DNA of 64,000 nt from JANJUO01 sp942492935 (GCA_942492935.1 OW818654.1:4278001-4342000), one strand, 5' to 3'. Counted from the first letter of the stretch, positions 1 to 9,746 are shown. A program made the numbers and translations. The notes: generated by a model not told the origin, from the sequence alone.

Positions 1-1
1 A

Positions 2-112
2 AATTGTCAAAAAAATAAAATGCAATTTACGGATTATTCAAGTTTTGAACAATTTAAAAAAAGCCGTAACAATTCAATCGATTTGAAATTATTTGATTTC
101 TTTGTAATTTGA
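2..112 (+). CDS. Possible C-terminal end of a gene entering from the left edge
   Basis: This frame is open from the window edge to a TGA at 110-112, giving about 36 residues rich in Phe, Asp and Lys. No family is recognisable. It could be the tail of a real upstream gene or chance coding in AT-rich DNA; it is listed because nothing else explains bases 1-112. Confidence 0.25.
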   Translation, partial: NCQKNKMQFTDYSSFEQFKKSRNNSIDLKLFDFFVI

Positions 113-147
113 AAGTAAAAATAAGATAATCACTAAGTTCTATTCCT

Positions 148-332
148 GTCATTCTGAACTTGCTTCAGAATCTATATCTTTTATAAACAACATGGTTGCG
201 ACATCTTAATAGAAAATAATCACCAAGTAAGCCAAAAAAAAGCTGCGTAGCTGCGATATATGCCGCTCCTACGGAGCTAAATATCAAAATACAAATCTAT
301 GCTACTAATATATCGCAACTACGTTGCTGAAT
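148..332. repeat. Palindromic repeat cluster (families C and D)
   Basis: Two dispersed families occur side by side. Family C at 148-173 is an imperfect hairpin around ATTCTGAA/TTCAGAAT. Family D at about 190-332 holds several hairpins, including AGCTGCGTAGCT and CAACTACGTTG. Close copies of both recur at 18.8-19.4, 21.5-21.8, 40.3-40.9 and 44.1-44.3 kb. The rest of 113-383 shows no gene. Confidence 0.8.
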
Positions 333-403
333 TAAGATTATAAAAGTTAACAATTGCAATATTTTTATTTTTTTTGAATTCATGTGAAACGAAAAGTACT
401 TTC

Positions 404-440
404 ATGTGTCATTATATATGTGGGAATTGCAATTTTGGAA
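404..440 (+). promoter_or_regulatory. Promoter-like module shared by propeller genes
   Basis: A TGTGTCATTATATATG block followed by ATTGCAATTTTGG lies 7 bp before the ATG of the propeller gene at 447. The flanking AAACGAAA..TACTTTCA is also conserved upstream of the homologue at 42699, and weaker versions lie before the genes at 11686 and 15970. The CAATTTTG part resembles the Bacteroidota -7 element TAnnTTTG. Transcription activity is inferred. Confidence 0.4.
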
Positions 441-446
441 AAAGTT

Positions 447-1640
447 ATGAAGAAATTAGTTTTTTACGGTCTGCTACTTTTTTGTGGCAGTTGTGTATTA
501 TTGTTTTCGCAGGAGAACAATAAAGATGAAGTACTATTTAACAGTAGTTTTGTCGAACTGTGGTCAAAACCTACCGAACTCTCCGGTACAATAGATTTTA
601 TTTTTTCTCCAGATAACAAGTATCTCTTCAGAAGTAGATCGAGCTTCTCCTCTACTAAAGATACAAACATCATTTGTAAATATGATGCTCAAACTGGTGA
701 ATTGTTAAAAATATATTCGCATTTTTTTGGAGAGGAAGAAGTTAATTTTCAGGTATCCAAGAAATATAATTATTTGATAACTTATGGAAATGGTTTGAAA
801 ATAATGGATATTGATTCAGACTCTATTTTATATGAATTTAAAGGCATTAATGATAGGGATTGGATCGGAGCAGTTATGTTGACAGAAAATGACTCTTTGA
901 TGTTTTTTAATAGAGCGATGCATGCTGGATGGGCAAAGGACTATATCGTTGATTCAATTTACTGTATGAGACTATCTGATTTTAAAATAATTAAGAAAAT
1001 AGGGGAGAAAAGGGATAAACAGTACTTACAACCGGAGTATTCATTTGACATTTTAGGGTTTTCCGCAGACTTGAAATATTTATTTATATTTTCAAGGGAT
1101 TATATGCAGGAAACAACAATAAAAATACTTAAATATGATGCTGAAAAAGAATCGATTATTGATACTTTAAAAACACAATTTGGGAATAATGTATTTTCAA
1201 AAAATGGGAAACTTTTTATTTCTCAACCTGATAACACACTTTTTTGGATAGATTGCAATAGTAAAGAAAAGATGGTTAAAAATTATATTACCGACAGCAA
1301 TTGGAAATTACAATATCCTTATAACACTATAAGATTTGATGGAGAGGAGAAGTATTTGTTTGTAGCTACCAACAAAGGAACAGAAAGAATTTATTCGATA
1401 GAAACAATGGAATTATTATTAGAAAAACCGAAAATTTATTTCGCAAGCAATTTTAACGTCAAGGAAATGAGTAGTGATAACAGTATGTTAGTTGATGCAA
1501 TTAAAGATCCAAGGTTTATCATATATTCAATGGATCCAGATAGTATCTTATCATCATTACAAACAACAAATATTCAAACAAAAATAAATATTCAAAATGA
1601 CAATTTAATAATACCTAAAAATCTAAAGTACGATAAATAA
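447..1640 (+). pseudogene. Secreted beta-propeller protein, 5-prime part, interrupted by IS1380
   Basis: A signal peptide (MKKLVFYGLLLFCGSCVLLF) is followed by about 370 residues of WD40/YVTN-like repeats with recurring FSPDNKYLF-type blades. The start is placed at 447 rather than the upstream in-frame ATG at 384, because 384-446 is a promoter-like region conserved at nucleotide level near another paralogue. Genuine coding ends at 1613, where the IS begins; the last nine codons and the stop come from the IS end. The sorting domain needed for type IX secretion now lies at 3251-3454. Joining 447-1613 to 3251-3454 after removing one 5-bp target duplicate gives an in-frame 456-residue protein. 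The truncated product may still be exported to the periplasm but should not be anchored at the surface. Confidence 0.85.
1609..1613. repeat. Target site duplication, left copy
   Basis: TAATA abuts the left inverted repeat of the IS1380 element and is repeated exactly at 3246-3250. Confidence 0.85.
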
Positions 1641-3245
1641 ATTTAGAATACAGCATTTTATGCTAATCAAAATTGGAATTTTTTAGTATTGGGGTGAAAT
1701 TTCAAGTTTTGCTGGAGATTTTACTGTTGAAATTTCATGATTTCTAATATTTAAGCACGTTTAGTTCATAGATTTCTCTTTCGGATTTTTCCTACAACAA
1801 AATATGCATCTGATTTTTGTTTGTAATTTGTTTTTTTATGCAAAAACCAAATTATCAACCGCTTTTTCAATTTTCAACCACCTGTCTTTATAATGATATG
1901 CTTCGTACATTTTTAACCAAAGGTTTCGTCCATTAATTACAATCTTGCCAGCCACCTGCACAAACCATGCACGAAAAGTGTTTGGCTCTTCACGCCAAGA
2001 TTTTTCATCGCTCAATTTTCGCATCCATAAACTTAAATTGTATGCCAAGACACTCATTTGCCATAATGTTTCATTCGCCCAAAAATCTTGCGTTATCATG
2101 CTTCCGGCAAACATTTGTCGTTTTACTTGTTCAATCCAATTTTCACTCTCGCCTCTGTCACCATACAAACGATGAATCTCTAAGGGACTGTCATATATAT
2201 TAGTTACATAACAAAAATAGTCATAATAGTAATCGGTTTTAAATAATCCATCTTCAGTATGAATCAGCACTTTCTTGCGTAATGCAACAAACTTTCTTGC
2301 TTTTTCCCAGTCGGCACACTTGTACATAAATTCTGTCATTTGCCAATTTGGCATTAAGGGAATGCTTTCCCAATCCTGACTTGATAAGAGACTGTTCAAG
2401 TTTTTCAATTTTACTTTGATTAAATATAGCGTATTTTTACGTGATTCAAGTACTTGCAATAGTATACCGTTGAAAAATCCACTGTCGGCTCGTACTAATA
2501 ATTCTTTTATGCCGGCGAGCAATCCAAATGCCTGCTCAATAAATCCGTGCGAATTATTAGCTGTATAAGTATCGCCGGGACGAAGCCAACTCAACAAACA
2601 TTCCTTAGTGCTGTTTAAGAAACACATAATTGGATGATAACTTTTTGCTCCTTTTTTTGCTTGAATTAAATCCTTTGGCAACTCCTTCTTGATGACCATA
2701 AAGTGTATGAACGGTTGAATCTAAATCTAATATATCCCTGTTTGTCTTCAATAAATCATGAACTTTTGACGATAATTTTCCATTTATGTTCATGATTTGA
2801 TTGTTTTCATTCATTCCGAAACGCTTGATTCTATTGAATATAGTGTCGGCATCAATATTTGTAGCTAAGCACAACAATTTTTGTATCAATGGGTCGCGAC
2901 TAAATGATTCAATTTTGCTTACACGATTAAAACCACTAAATATTCCCAAAATTATTGTTGATAAAATTTGGAAATTTGTAAATTTAATATTGTGATGCAA
3001 ATTCAAATCAATCATATCGAACATTGATTCTATGCCAATCTTACGCATAAATTTAGAAATAACTTTAATGCCACTAAAGTTGGTCAAAGATTTTGAATCA
3101 AAACTTGTTTTGATATTTGCAGGTTTTTTCGTATTTTTGTTTTGCATGGATTAAGTACCTTTTTGGGTTTACGTTTTTGTTAATTAATTCTTGTAAAATC
3201 AATTACTTAGACGACTTAATCCATGTTCTATTTTAGACTTTTAGG
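1614..3245 (-). mobile_element. IS1380-family insertion sequence, complete ends
   Basis: A 1632-bp element bounded by imperfect inverted repeats: CCTAAAAATCTAAAGTA at 1614 and the complement of CCTAAAAGTCTAAAATA ending at 3245. It is flanked by 5-bp direct repeats (TAATA). Ends beginning CCT and a 4-5 bp duplication are typical of IS1380. The single transposase gene is on the minus strand and carries a one-base frameshift. The element interrupts the propeller gene between its propeller and its sorting domain. Confidence 0.9.
1836..3147 (-). pseudogene. IS1380-family transposase, frameshifted
   Basis: A DDE transposase in two overlapping frames. The first (3147 down to about 2655, residues 1 to about 165) has the family block LDLDSTVHTLYGHQEG with the first catalytic Asp. 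The second (to 1836) continues with AKSYHPIMCFL, the RADSGFF Asp block and the YGDRGESENWIEQVKRQ region with the final Glu. The two frames join at a run of seven A on the coding strand (2652-2658); six A would restore one reading frame of about 435 codons, the usual family length. The extra base may be a true mutation, a sequencing error, or a site where polymerase slippage restores some full-length protein. Confidence 0.9.
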
Positions 3246-3250
3246 TAATA
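3246..3250. repeat. Target site duplication, right copy
   Basis: TAATA directly after the right IS1380 end, identical to 1609-1613. Confidence 0.85.
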
Positions 3251-3454
3251 AATGATTCTGAATTTGTAGGTCAACAATTAAAATGTGAATTAACTGATAT
3301 AAATGGAAAAATGATAGAACAGTTTGACATAGCAATAACTAAAGAGAGAACTGAATATTTATTACCTATACAAAATCTGTCAAACGGATTATATCTACTC
3401 AACATTCGTACAAATAATTTTACTCAAACTTTCAAGATATTGAAGGATAGATAA
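3251..3454 (+). pseudogene. Detached type IX sorting domain of the 447 propeller gene
   Basis: Sixty-seven codons with no start of their own, ending at TAA 3452-3454. The translation has the hallmarks of a type A C-terminal sorting domain: an ELTDINGKMIEQ strand, a LPIQNLSNGLYLLNI strand and a final TQTFKILKDR. It is in frame with 1613 once the IS and one TAATA are removed. The paralogues at 11686, 15970 and 42699 still carry this domain attached. Confidence 0.88.
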
Positions 3455-3538
3455 ATAGCACTTTGAGAGAAATCCAGTAAAAATTAATAATTGAGCAATT
3501 GTTGGATTCCCTAAGATGTTCGGAATGGCGTTTTCAGG

Positions 3539-3661
3539 TGTGTAATGCTGAGCTTGTTTCAGCATCCATATCGAATAGTCCTTGTCAAAACAAGTTGTCC
3601 AACCCTTACAAAGTGTTGGACAACTTTATATTTTAGATTCCGCACCAAGTATGGAATGATA
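3539..3661. repeat. Palindromic repeats (families C and E)
   Basis: A degenerate family C hairpin at 3539-3567, a family E hairpin (TGTCCAAC..GTTGGACA type) at about 3594-3626, and a short ATTCCGCACC/GGAATGAT palindrome at 3637-3661. They fill the gap between the split propeller gene and the peptidase; the E hairpin may also act as a terminator. Confidence 0.7.
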
Positions 3662-3723
3662 GCCAAAAAATTCAAAAAAACATTTATTTCGAAAATGCCT
3701 TAATAAATGCCTATTTTTTTCTT

Positions 3724-5094
3724 TTATAATTTAGATATTTCATCAAAAAATAAAGCAGAAGATTTGATACCGCCAAAGAAATTTTCTAATGCAAAATTTT
3801 CGTTTGGAGAATGTATATTATCGCCCGGCAATCCAAATCCCATTAAAACACTCGGTGCATTTAATTCTGATTGAAACAATGCCACTATTGGAATTGAGCC
3901 ACCTTCGCGCATAAATACTGGTTTTCTACCAAATGCTTTTTCTAAAGCAATGGTTGCAGCTTTAACGCCCTTACTATCTTTTGAAATATAAACTGGCGAA
4001 CCTCCATGTAAGCCCTTTGCAACTACTTTAACTGTTGCTGGTGCAATCTTTACCAAATAATCGCAAATTAGCTCAGTAATTTCATGAGGATTTTGATTTG
4101 CCACTAATCGCATTGAAATTTTGGCTGTTGCTTTTGATGGCAGTACAGTTTTTGCACCATCTCCTGTATATCCACCATAAATTCCATTCACATCAAGTGA
4201 TGGTCTTGCTCCAACTTGTTCAAGGGTTGTAAATCCATATTCGCCATTTGTTTCATTTATGTCTAAGTCCTTGCAATATTCAGTATAATTAAAAGGTAAT
4301 TCTTTAAAAGCATTTCTTTCATCATCTGTTAATTCAATCACTTTATCGTAAAATCCCGGTATTGTAATTCTATTATTTTCATCTTTTAATGCTGAAATCA
4401 TTTTGCTTAATACTATTATCGGATTATCAACTGCACCGCCATAAGTGCCTGAATGTAAATCTCTGTTTGGTCCAGTAACTGTTACTTCAATATAACTAAT
4501 TCCCCTCAAACTATAACATAATGAAGGTAACCCATCGGCAAACCATTCAGTATCTGATATAAGGATAGTATCACATTTCAATAATTCAGTATTCTTTTTG
4601 ATAAATTCTTCGAGGTGATTGCTTCCAGCTTCTTCTTCACCTTCTATAATAATTTTTACATTTACTGGTAATTCACCATTGATTTTCAGCAATGATTCAA
4701 GTGCTTTTATATGGCAAAATACTTGCCCTTTATCATCACTTGTTCCTCTTGCAAATATTTTATTATTTTTAATAACTGGTTCAAAAGGTGGAGTATCCCA
4801 CAATTCAATAGGGTCAACGGGCTGAACGTCATAGTGTCCATAGATTAGTACAGTTTCTTTGTTATCGCCAGCTTCTAAATTTTCTGCATAAACAATTGGA
4901 TGCCCTTCCGTTTCAAATAACCTTGCGTTACCGAAACCAATATTTTTTAAATGGTCAACCACCCATAATGCGGTTCTTCTTGTTTCGGAATTATAAGACG
5001 GGTCGCTACTTATTGAAGGAATAGAAAGAAATTCAATTAATTGATTGAGATGTTCTTCTTTTTGTGAGTCAAGATATTCTAAAATATTTTTCAT
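3724..5094 (-). CDS. M20-family dipeptidase / metallopeptidase
   Basis: A 456-residue zinc hydrolase of the M20 CNDP/DapE-like group, which cleaves dipeptides or acylated amino acids. Visible metal ligands and catalytic residues: GHYDVQP (H87, D89), RGTSDDKGQ (D120), the EGEEEAGS glutamates near 153-154, and a late His in the GDNIHSPNE block. The lid/dimerisation domain interrupts the catalytic domain at about 200-350, as usual. There is no signal peptide, so it is probably cytoplasmic and works in peptide catabolism. It stands alone on the minus strand and is divergent from the TonB receptor; the exact substrate cannot be told. Confidence 0.92.
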   Translation of the reverse strand: MKNILEYLDSQKEEHLNQLIEFLSIPSISSDPSYNSETRRTALWVVDHLKNIGFGNARLFETEGHPIVYAENLEAGDNKETVLIYGHYDVQPVDPIELWDTPPFEPVIKNNKIFARGTSDDKGQVFCHIKALESLLKINGELPVNVKIIIEGEEEAGSNHLEEFIKKNTELLKCDTILISDTEWFADGLPSLCYSLRGISYIEVTVTGPNRDLHSGTYGGAVDNPIIVLSKMISALKDENNRITIPGFYDKVIELTDDERNAFKELPFNYTEYCKDLDINETNGEYGFTTLEQVGARPSLDVNGIYGGYTGDGAKTVLPSKATAKISMRLVANQNPHEITELICDYLVKIAPATVKVVAKGLHGGSPVYISKDSKGVKAATIALEKAFGRKPVFMREGGSIPIVALFQSELNAPSVLMGFGLPGDNIHSPNENFALENFFGGIKSSALFFDEISKL

Positions 5095-5431
5095 TGATTT
5101 ACCAAAATTAAATTCAATATTAAAATTACAAAATTACAAAATATAATTAAATTAATTGTACTATTAAGCCATTTTCAAATCAATAATTTTGTAAGTGCAT
5201 TTTAAACTGATTAATAAAAAATATCTGCTAAAATTAAAAAAATACCCTAAAATTCAAGCGAGAATTTTGATAAAATATTCATAATCATTTGGAATGATAG
5301 GTAGCGAACTGTCCATACCTGAAAATATCAAGAAAATGCAATTAATATATGCAATACAATAACGATGTAACTAATAAGTTAATATTCAAGAATTCAGGTT
5401 CAATTAGTATTTTTATTGGTAAATAAAAAAA
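5095..5431. other. Divergent intergenic region, no gene seen
   Basis: This 337-bp AT-rich gap lies between the divergent peptidase and TonB receptor genes and must hold both promoters. No dispersed palindrome family occurs here, unlike most gaps of this size in the window. No clear operator or riboswitch is visible. Confidence 0.5.
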
Positions 5432-7750
5432 ATGAAATATAAATTAATTGTGTTGATATTAATTTTGCTAACCAGCATCAGCAATTTAATATCTGCAAAT
5501 ACATATTCGATAAGTGGAACTGTTACAGATTTTGAATCTGGTGAAACTCTAATTTCTGCTATTATTAGAGTTGATGGTATACCTAATCTTGGTGCGATTA
5601 GTAATAAATACGGGTTCTACTCTTTAACATTGGAAGAAGGGGAATATAATCTAATAATTAGATATATTGGCTATAAAACAATGATTAAAAAAGTAATTGT
5701 TAAGAGTAATGAAAGTATTAATTTTAGTTTGTCACTTGATACAAAACTTACAAACGAAATAATTGTGAGTGCAGAACGGAATAACCAAAGCATCATTAGT
5801 TCAGACATAGGCATAAAAAAAATTGAAATGTCAGAAATTGAGAAAATACCAGTTCTTTTTGGTGAAAGAGACGTAATGAAGACATTGCGATTAACGCCCG
5901 GTGTGAAATCAATTGGAGAAGGTAATGGCGGAATGTATGTTAGAGGCGGTGACAATTCGCAAAATCTAATTATTCTTGATGAAGCTGTTGTCTATAATGC
6001 AAGTCATTTGTTAGGATTCTTTTCTACATTCAATAGTGATGCTATTAAAGATGTAACTCTTTACAAGGGAACTGCTCCCGCTGATTTTGGTGGTCGGCTT
6101 GCATCAGTCTTGGATATTAAAATGAATGAAGGGAATAATAAGGAATATAAGTTAAGTGGCGGTATAGGACTAATATCTTCAAGATTGAATGTTGAAGGTC
6201 CAATTGTAAAAGATAAGGGTTCTTTTCTGGTTACGGCTCGTAGAACTTATGCTGATTTGATTTATAATGCTATTGAAGGAACTGAAAATGAGTTATATTT
6301 TTATGATATAAATGCAAAAGCAAATTACAAAATAACTGATGATGATAAGATTTTTGTATCTGGATATTTTGGGCGTGATTTTGTGAATTTTTCTAATAGA
6401 TTTGGAATTGATTGGGGAAATGCTACAGGTACATTAAGATGGAATCATATTTGGTCGAATAAATTGTTTAGTAATACTTCTCTAATTTACTCAGATTATG
6501 ATTATAGAATTCAAGTTGTGGGTGAAGCAGATAAATTCAATATTTCATCAGTAATTCAAAATTTAACTTTTAAGCAAGAATTTCAATATTTTCTCAATAA
6601 TCAGCATATCTTCGAATTTGGAATTAACTCTATTTACCATTCTATAATACCCGGGCAGGTCGAAAATATTGGCGATACAGTTGTAAGTACTGTTAAATTG
6701 CACGAAAAAATTGCATGGGAAAATGCTTTATATTTAAGTGGAACTTGGAAGCCATCTGACAAATGGAACATTAATTATGGAGTTAGAGTTAATATTTTTA
6801 ATTTGCTTGGTCCTGGTCAATTTTATTCTTATAATAGTATTGGGGAAGTACAAGATACTTTTCATTTTGAATCCAACGAGACAGTAAAGCAATACATAAA
6901 TCCTGAGCCACGAATAAATGCGGCATATATAATTGATGAAAGTATGTCCTTGAAATTGTCATATACAAGGAATACACAAAATTTACATTTAATTTCTAAT
7001 TCAACTTCATCAACACCAACAGATTTATGGATTCCAACAAGCCAAAATGTAAAACCTGAAATAAGTGACCAATTATCATTTGGATATTTTCAGAACTTTA
7101 TCAATAATGAATATGAATTAAGTTTAGAAACATATTACAAATGGATGCAAAATCAATTAGATTTGAAGAATGGTGCAGAAATACGAGCAAATGAATTGAT
7201 TGAAGGTGAATTATTATTTGGAGATGGAAGAGCTTACGGGTTGGAATTTCTACTAAAGAAGAAATTAGGCAAGTTAAGTGGATGGATTGGATATACATAT
7301 TCAAATACTGAAAAGAAAATTAATGGTATAAATGAAAATAATTGGTATCCTGCCAAACAAGATATAATTCACGATATATGCGTAGTGGGCATTTATGAAT
7401 ACAATGATAAATGGTCTTTTTCTGCAACTTGGGTTTATAATACTGGAAATGCTGTTACTTTCCCAAGCGGCAAATATGAAGTAAACAATAATGTTCAATA
7501 CTATTATACAGAACGCAATGGCTATCGAATGCCTGATTATCATCGATTGGATATTGGAGCCACACTGTATTTGAGTAAAGCCGAAAATTTTGAAAGTAGT
7601 CTAAGTTTTTCTGTTTATAATGTTTATGGCAGAAAAAATGCTTACACAATAGAATTTGAAGTTGACCCGAAAGACCCAACTAAAACACAAGCTGTAAAGA
7701 CATATTTATTTACATATATTCCATCAATTTCTTATAACTTTAAGTTTTAA
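5432..7750 (+). CDS. TonB-dependent outer-membrane receptor with N-terminal CarboxypepD_reg domain
   Basis: A 772-residue receptor. Signal peptide residues 1-22; a carboxypeptidase-regulatory-like beta-sandwich at about 25-110 (YSISGTVTDFESGETL); a plug domain at about 130-230 (PVLFGERDVMKTLRLTPGV, then MYVRGGDNSQNLIILDEAVV); then a beta-barrel to the end with the family's closing aromatic residue (YNFKF). Such receptors import bulky nutrients through the outer membrane using TonB energy. It is followed after 2 bp by a DUF4249 lipoprotein gene, a common pair in Bacteroidota, so the two probably form one transport complex. The ligand is unknown. Confidence 0.93.
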   Translation: MKYKLIVLILILLTSISNLISANTYSISGTVTDFESGETLISAIIRVDGIPNLGAISNKYGFYSLTLEEGEYNLIIRYIGYKTMIKKVIVKSNESINFSLSLDTKLTNEIIVSAERNNQSIISSDIGIKKIEMSEIEKIPVLFGERDVMKTLRLTPGVKSIGEGNGGMYVRGGDNSQNLIILDEAVVYNASHLLGFFSTFNSDAIKDVTLYKGTAPADFGGRLASVLDIKMNEGNNKEYKLSGGIGLISSRLNVEGPIVKDKGSFLVTARRTYADLIYNAIEGTENELYFYDINAKANYKITDDDKIFVSGYFGRDFVNFSNRFGIDWGNATGTLRWNHIWSNKLFSNTSLIYSDYDYRIQVVGEADKFNISSVIQNLTFKQEFQYFLNNQHIFEFGINSIYHSIIPGQVENIGDTVVSTVKLHEKIAWENALYLSGTWKPSDKWNINYGVRVNIFNLLGPGQFYSYNSIGEVQDTFHFESNETVKQYINPEPRINAAYIIDESMSLKLSYTRNTQNLHLISNSTSSTPTDLWIPTSQNVKPEISDQLSFGYFQNFINNEYELSLETYYKWMQNQLDLKNGAEIRANELIEGELLFGDGRAYGLEFLLKKKLGKLSGWIGYTYSNTEKKINGINENNWYPAKQDIIHDICVVGIYEYNDKWSFSATWVYNTGNAVTFPSGKYEVNNNVQYYYTERNGYRMPDYHRLDIGATLYLSKAENFESSLSFSVYNVYGRKNAYTIEFEVDPKDPTKTQAVKTYLFTYIPSISYNFKF

Positions 7751-7752
7751 TT

Positions 7753-8563
7753 ATGAAAAAATCAATAATATTATTAATGTCAATATTAGTATTTGCAACA
7801 TCTTGCGAAGAAGTTATCGACTTAGACTTAAACTCAAGCTAACACACAAATTGTAATTGAAGGAAACATCAACTCAAATACAAAACAAGCACTTGTAAGA
7901 ATTTCAGAATCAATAAATTTTGATGAATCAAATATATTCCCAAATGCTGAAAAATATGTTGTAAAAATAGCAGACGAAAAAAGTAACATCAATATTCTTG
8001 ATGAAGTTTCTGCCGGAACGTATAAATATGAGCTGAATGAAGTACCAACAGGTACAAAATATGAACTATTGGTTGAGGGAGCAGGAAAATCTTATTCATC
8101 AACATCAACCTTACAATCTCAAGTATCTTTTGATAGTTTGATTGTAATAAAAAATATTACAAACACAACTGGTCCTGGAAGTGGCAAAAAAGGTTTTAAT
8201 TATGAAATCAAAATACAATATAAAGACCCCGTTGATACAAAAAATTATTATCGCTTTATTTTATTTACAAACGGTATTCAATCAGCAAATAATTATGTAT
8301 TTGATGATAGATTAACCGATGGAAAAAATATTGAAACTACATTAATGGGTATGAATAATAAATTAAATCCAGGCGATACAATTAAAATTGAAATGCAATG
8401 TATTGATAATAATGTGTTTGAATATTTTAAAGGATTTGGCAGTAGTTTCGGCAAATTTCAGCCAAGTTCAACACCTGCAAATCCACCAACAAATATAATA
8501 GGTGCAAAGCTTGGATATTTTAATGCTCACACATCCCAAGTCCGAACATTTATACTGCCTTGA
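7753..8563 (+). pseudogene. DUF4249 lipoprotein, frameshifted
   Basis: The start ATG at 7753 gives a lipoprotein signal with lipobox ATSC and the family opening CEEVIDLDLNSS. A stop follows at once, but dropping the T at 7840 continues in frame as NTQIVIEGNI through to a stop at 8563, about 270 residues in all, close to family length. DUF4249 proteins are surface lipoproteins encoded beside TonB receptors, as here, and probably form the lid or ligand-binding partner. The single-base shift means no full-length protein unless the base is a sequencing error. Confidence 0.85.
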
Positions 8564-8626
8564 TAATAGATTGCAGTAACTGGGTAGTTAACGGTCTATT
8601 AATAAAGTAATAATGAAATGTTACTG

Positions 8627-8685
8627 CACGTGGCTAAAGCCACGAGTTGCTTACTGAATCTGCAATACGTGGCTTTAGCCACGTG
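8627..8685. repeat. Palindromic repeat family J (paired CGTGGCT hairpins)
   Basis: Two hairpins of ACGTGGCT/AGCCACG type face each other across about 22 bp. The 59-bp unit recurs at 49807-49865 in inverted orientation with a single difference. The remaining parts of 8564-9048 show no gene. Confidence 0.85.
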
Positions 8686-8903
8686 GAAGTTGATTATATT
8701 TATACTGAGCAACATACTGTTAAATAAAATTATAAAGTTACTAATGACACTCTTTAAAATTTTGTCATTATGACAAAGTGAAGAATCAAAATTTCATTTT
8801 TGAATGGATTCTTTGAAAAATTTCAATTTATGAATAAAAATTATTTTTTCTTTCAAAAAAAATATCATATTTTTAAAATAATTGATAAACCAAATGTCAA
8901 TTG

Positions 8904-8945
8904 ATGTGTTATTATAATTAGGGAGATTGCAAATTTTGAAAAAGG
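8904..8945 (+). promoter_or_regulatory. Promoter-like module, diverged copy
   Basis: GATGTGTTATTATAATTAGG then GATTGCAAATTTTGAAAAAGG matches the module found before the propeller genes at 447 and 42699. It lies about 100 bp before the sugar transferase and is followed by AAGGAGGT, a strong ribosome site with no matching gene, so a former downstream gene may have been lost. Confidence 0.3.
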
Positions 8946-9048
8946 AGGTAAATTAATAGAGTTGATACATAATTTATAGTTCTACCAAAAAAAGGTGATG
9001 GGATGAACATTTTTACATTGTGATTTTTATACCAAAATAATTCGGGAT

Positions 9049-9717
9049 ATGGGTTATATGGAAATGTATCATAATGTAAGTGAACTAAGTCTGTTTGAAA
9101 TAAAAGCAAATGTTGAAGACAGACAGTTGTATTTTTTGGGCAAAAGAGTAATGGATATTTTGTTATCTATATTATTTATAATACTATCTATGCCCTTGCA
9201 AATACTTATAGCATTGTGTATTAAGCTAACTTCAGTAGGTCCTGTTCTGTATTTTCAGAGCAGAGTTGGTAAAGATGGAAAGCAATTTACCATCTTTAAG
9301 TTTCGTACTATGTATAAAGATGTTCCATTTTTATTAGATAAGCAATCTGAAGAAGGAACATGTATAAAATACAGAGCAGACAGTCGTGTAACGCCATTAG
9401 GAAAATTCCTTAGAAAAACCAGTTTAGATGAAATCCCACAATTCTACAATGTATTATTTGGCTCTATGAGTATGGTAGGTCCCAGACCTCTCGTCGAATG
9501 TATGCTAAGCCCATATTATGATTTAAATGAAATTCGTGCATCTGTTAAGCCAGGAATTACTGGTTTATGGCAAATCAGCAACAGAGAAAATTGCCAAAAT
9601 TTGATGGATATGATTGACTATGATTTTCAATATATATCAAATGCGAACTTACTTCTTGATTTGAAGATAGTAATTGCAACAATATGGGTAGTTGTTCTGG
9701 GTAAAGGAGCATATTGA
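9049..9717 (+). CDS. Bacterial sugar transferase (initiating polyprenyl-phosphate hexose-1-P transferase)
   Basis: A 222-residue membrane enzyme that loads the first sugar phosphate onto undecaprenyl phosphate for polysaccharide or O-antigen synthesis. One hydrophobic segment at about 34-56 is followed by the PF02397 core: FQSRVGKDGKQFTIFKFRTM, then LRKTSLDEIPQFYNVLFGSM, SMVGPRPLV and KPGITGLWQ. It is the short PglC-like form without the extra N-terminal membrane domain of WcaJ. Several ATG codons lie close together (9049, 9058, 9064), so the exact start is uncertain. It stands alone here between repeats; no other capsule genes are adjacent. Confidence 0.92.
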   Translation: MGYMEMYHNVSELSLFEIKANVEDRQLYFLGKRVMDILLSILFIILSMPLQILIALCIKLTSVGPVLYFQSRVGKDGKQFTIFKFRTMYKDVPFLLDKQSEEGTCIKYRADSRVTPLGKFLRKTSLDEIPQFYNVLFGSMSMVGPRPLVECMLSPYYDLNEIRASVKPGITGLWQISNRENCQNLMDMIDYDFQYISNANLLLDLKIVIATIWVVVLGKGAY

Positions 9718-9746
9718 AATAGAGTGAATGTAGCTGTAACGAAAAT

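Noticed and set aside
384..446. N-terminal extension of the propeller gene to 384, or a conserved leader peptide
   Set aside because: The same nucleotides before the gene at 42699 are in a different frame relative to the gene, and the true signal peptide begins at 447. DNA-level conservation fits a promoter better.
1945..2203. Plus-strand open frames of 76-78 codons within the IS
   Set aside because: They are antisense to the conserved C-terminal part of the transposase.
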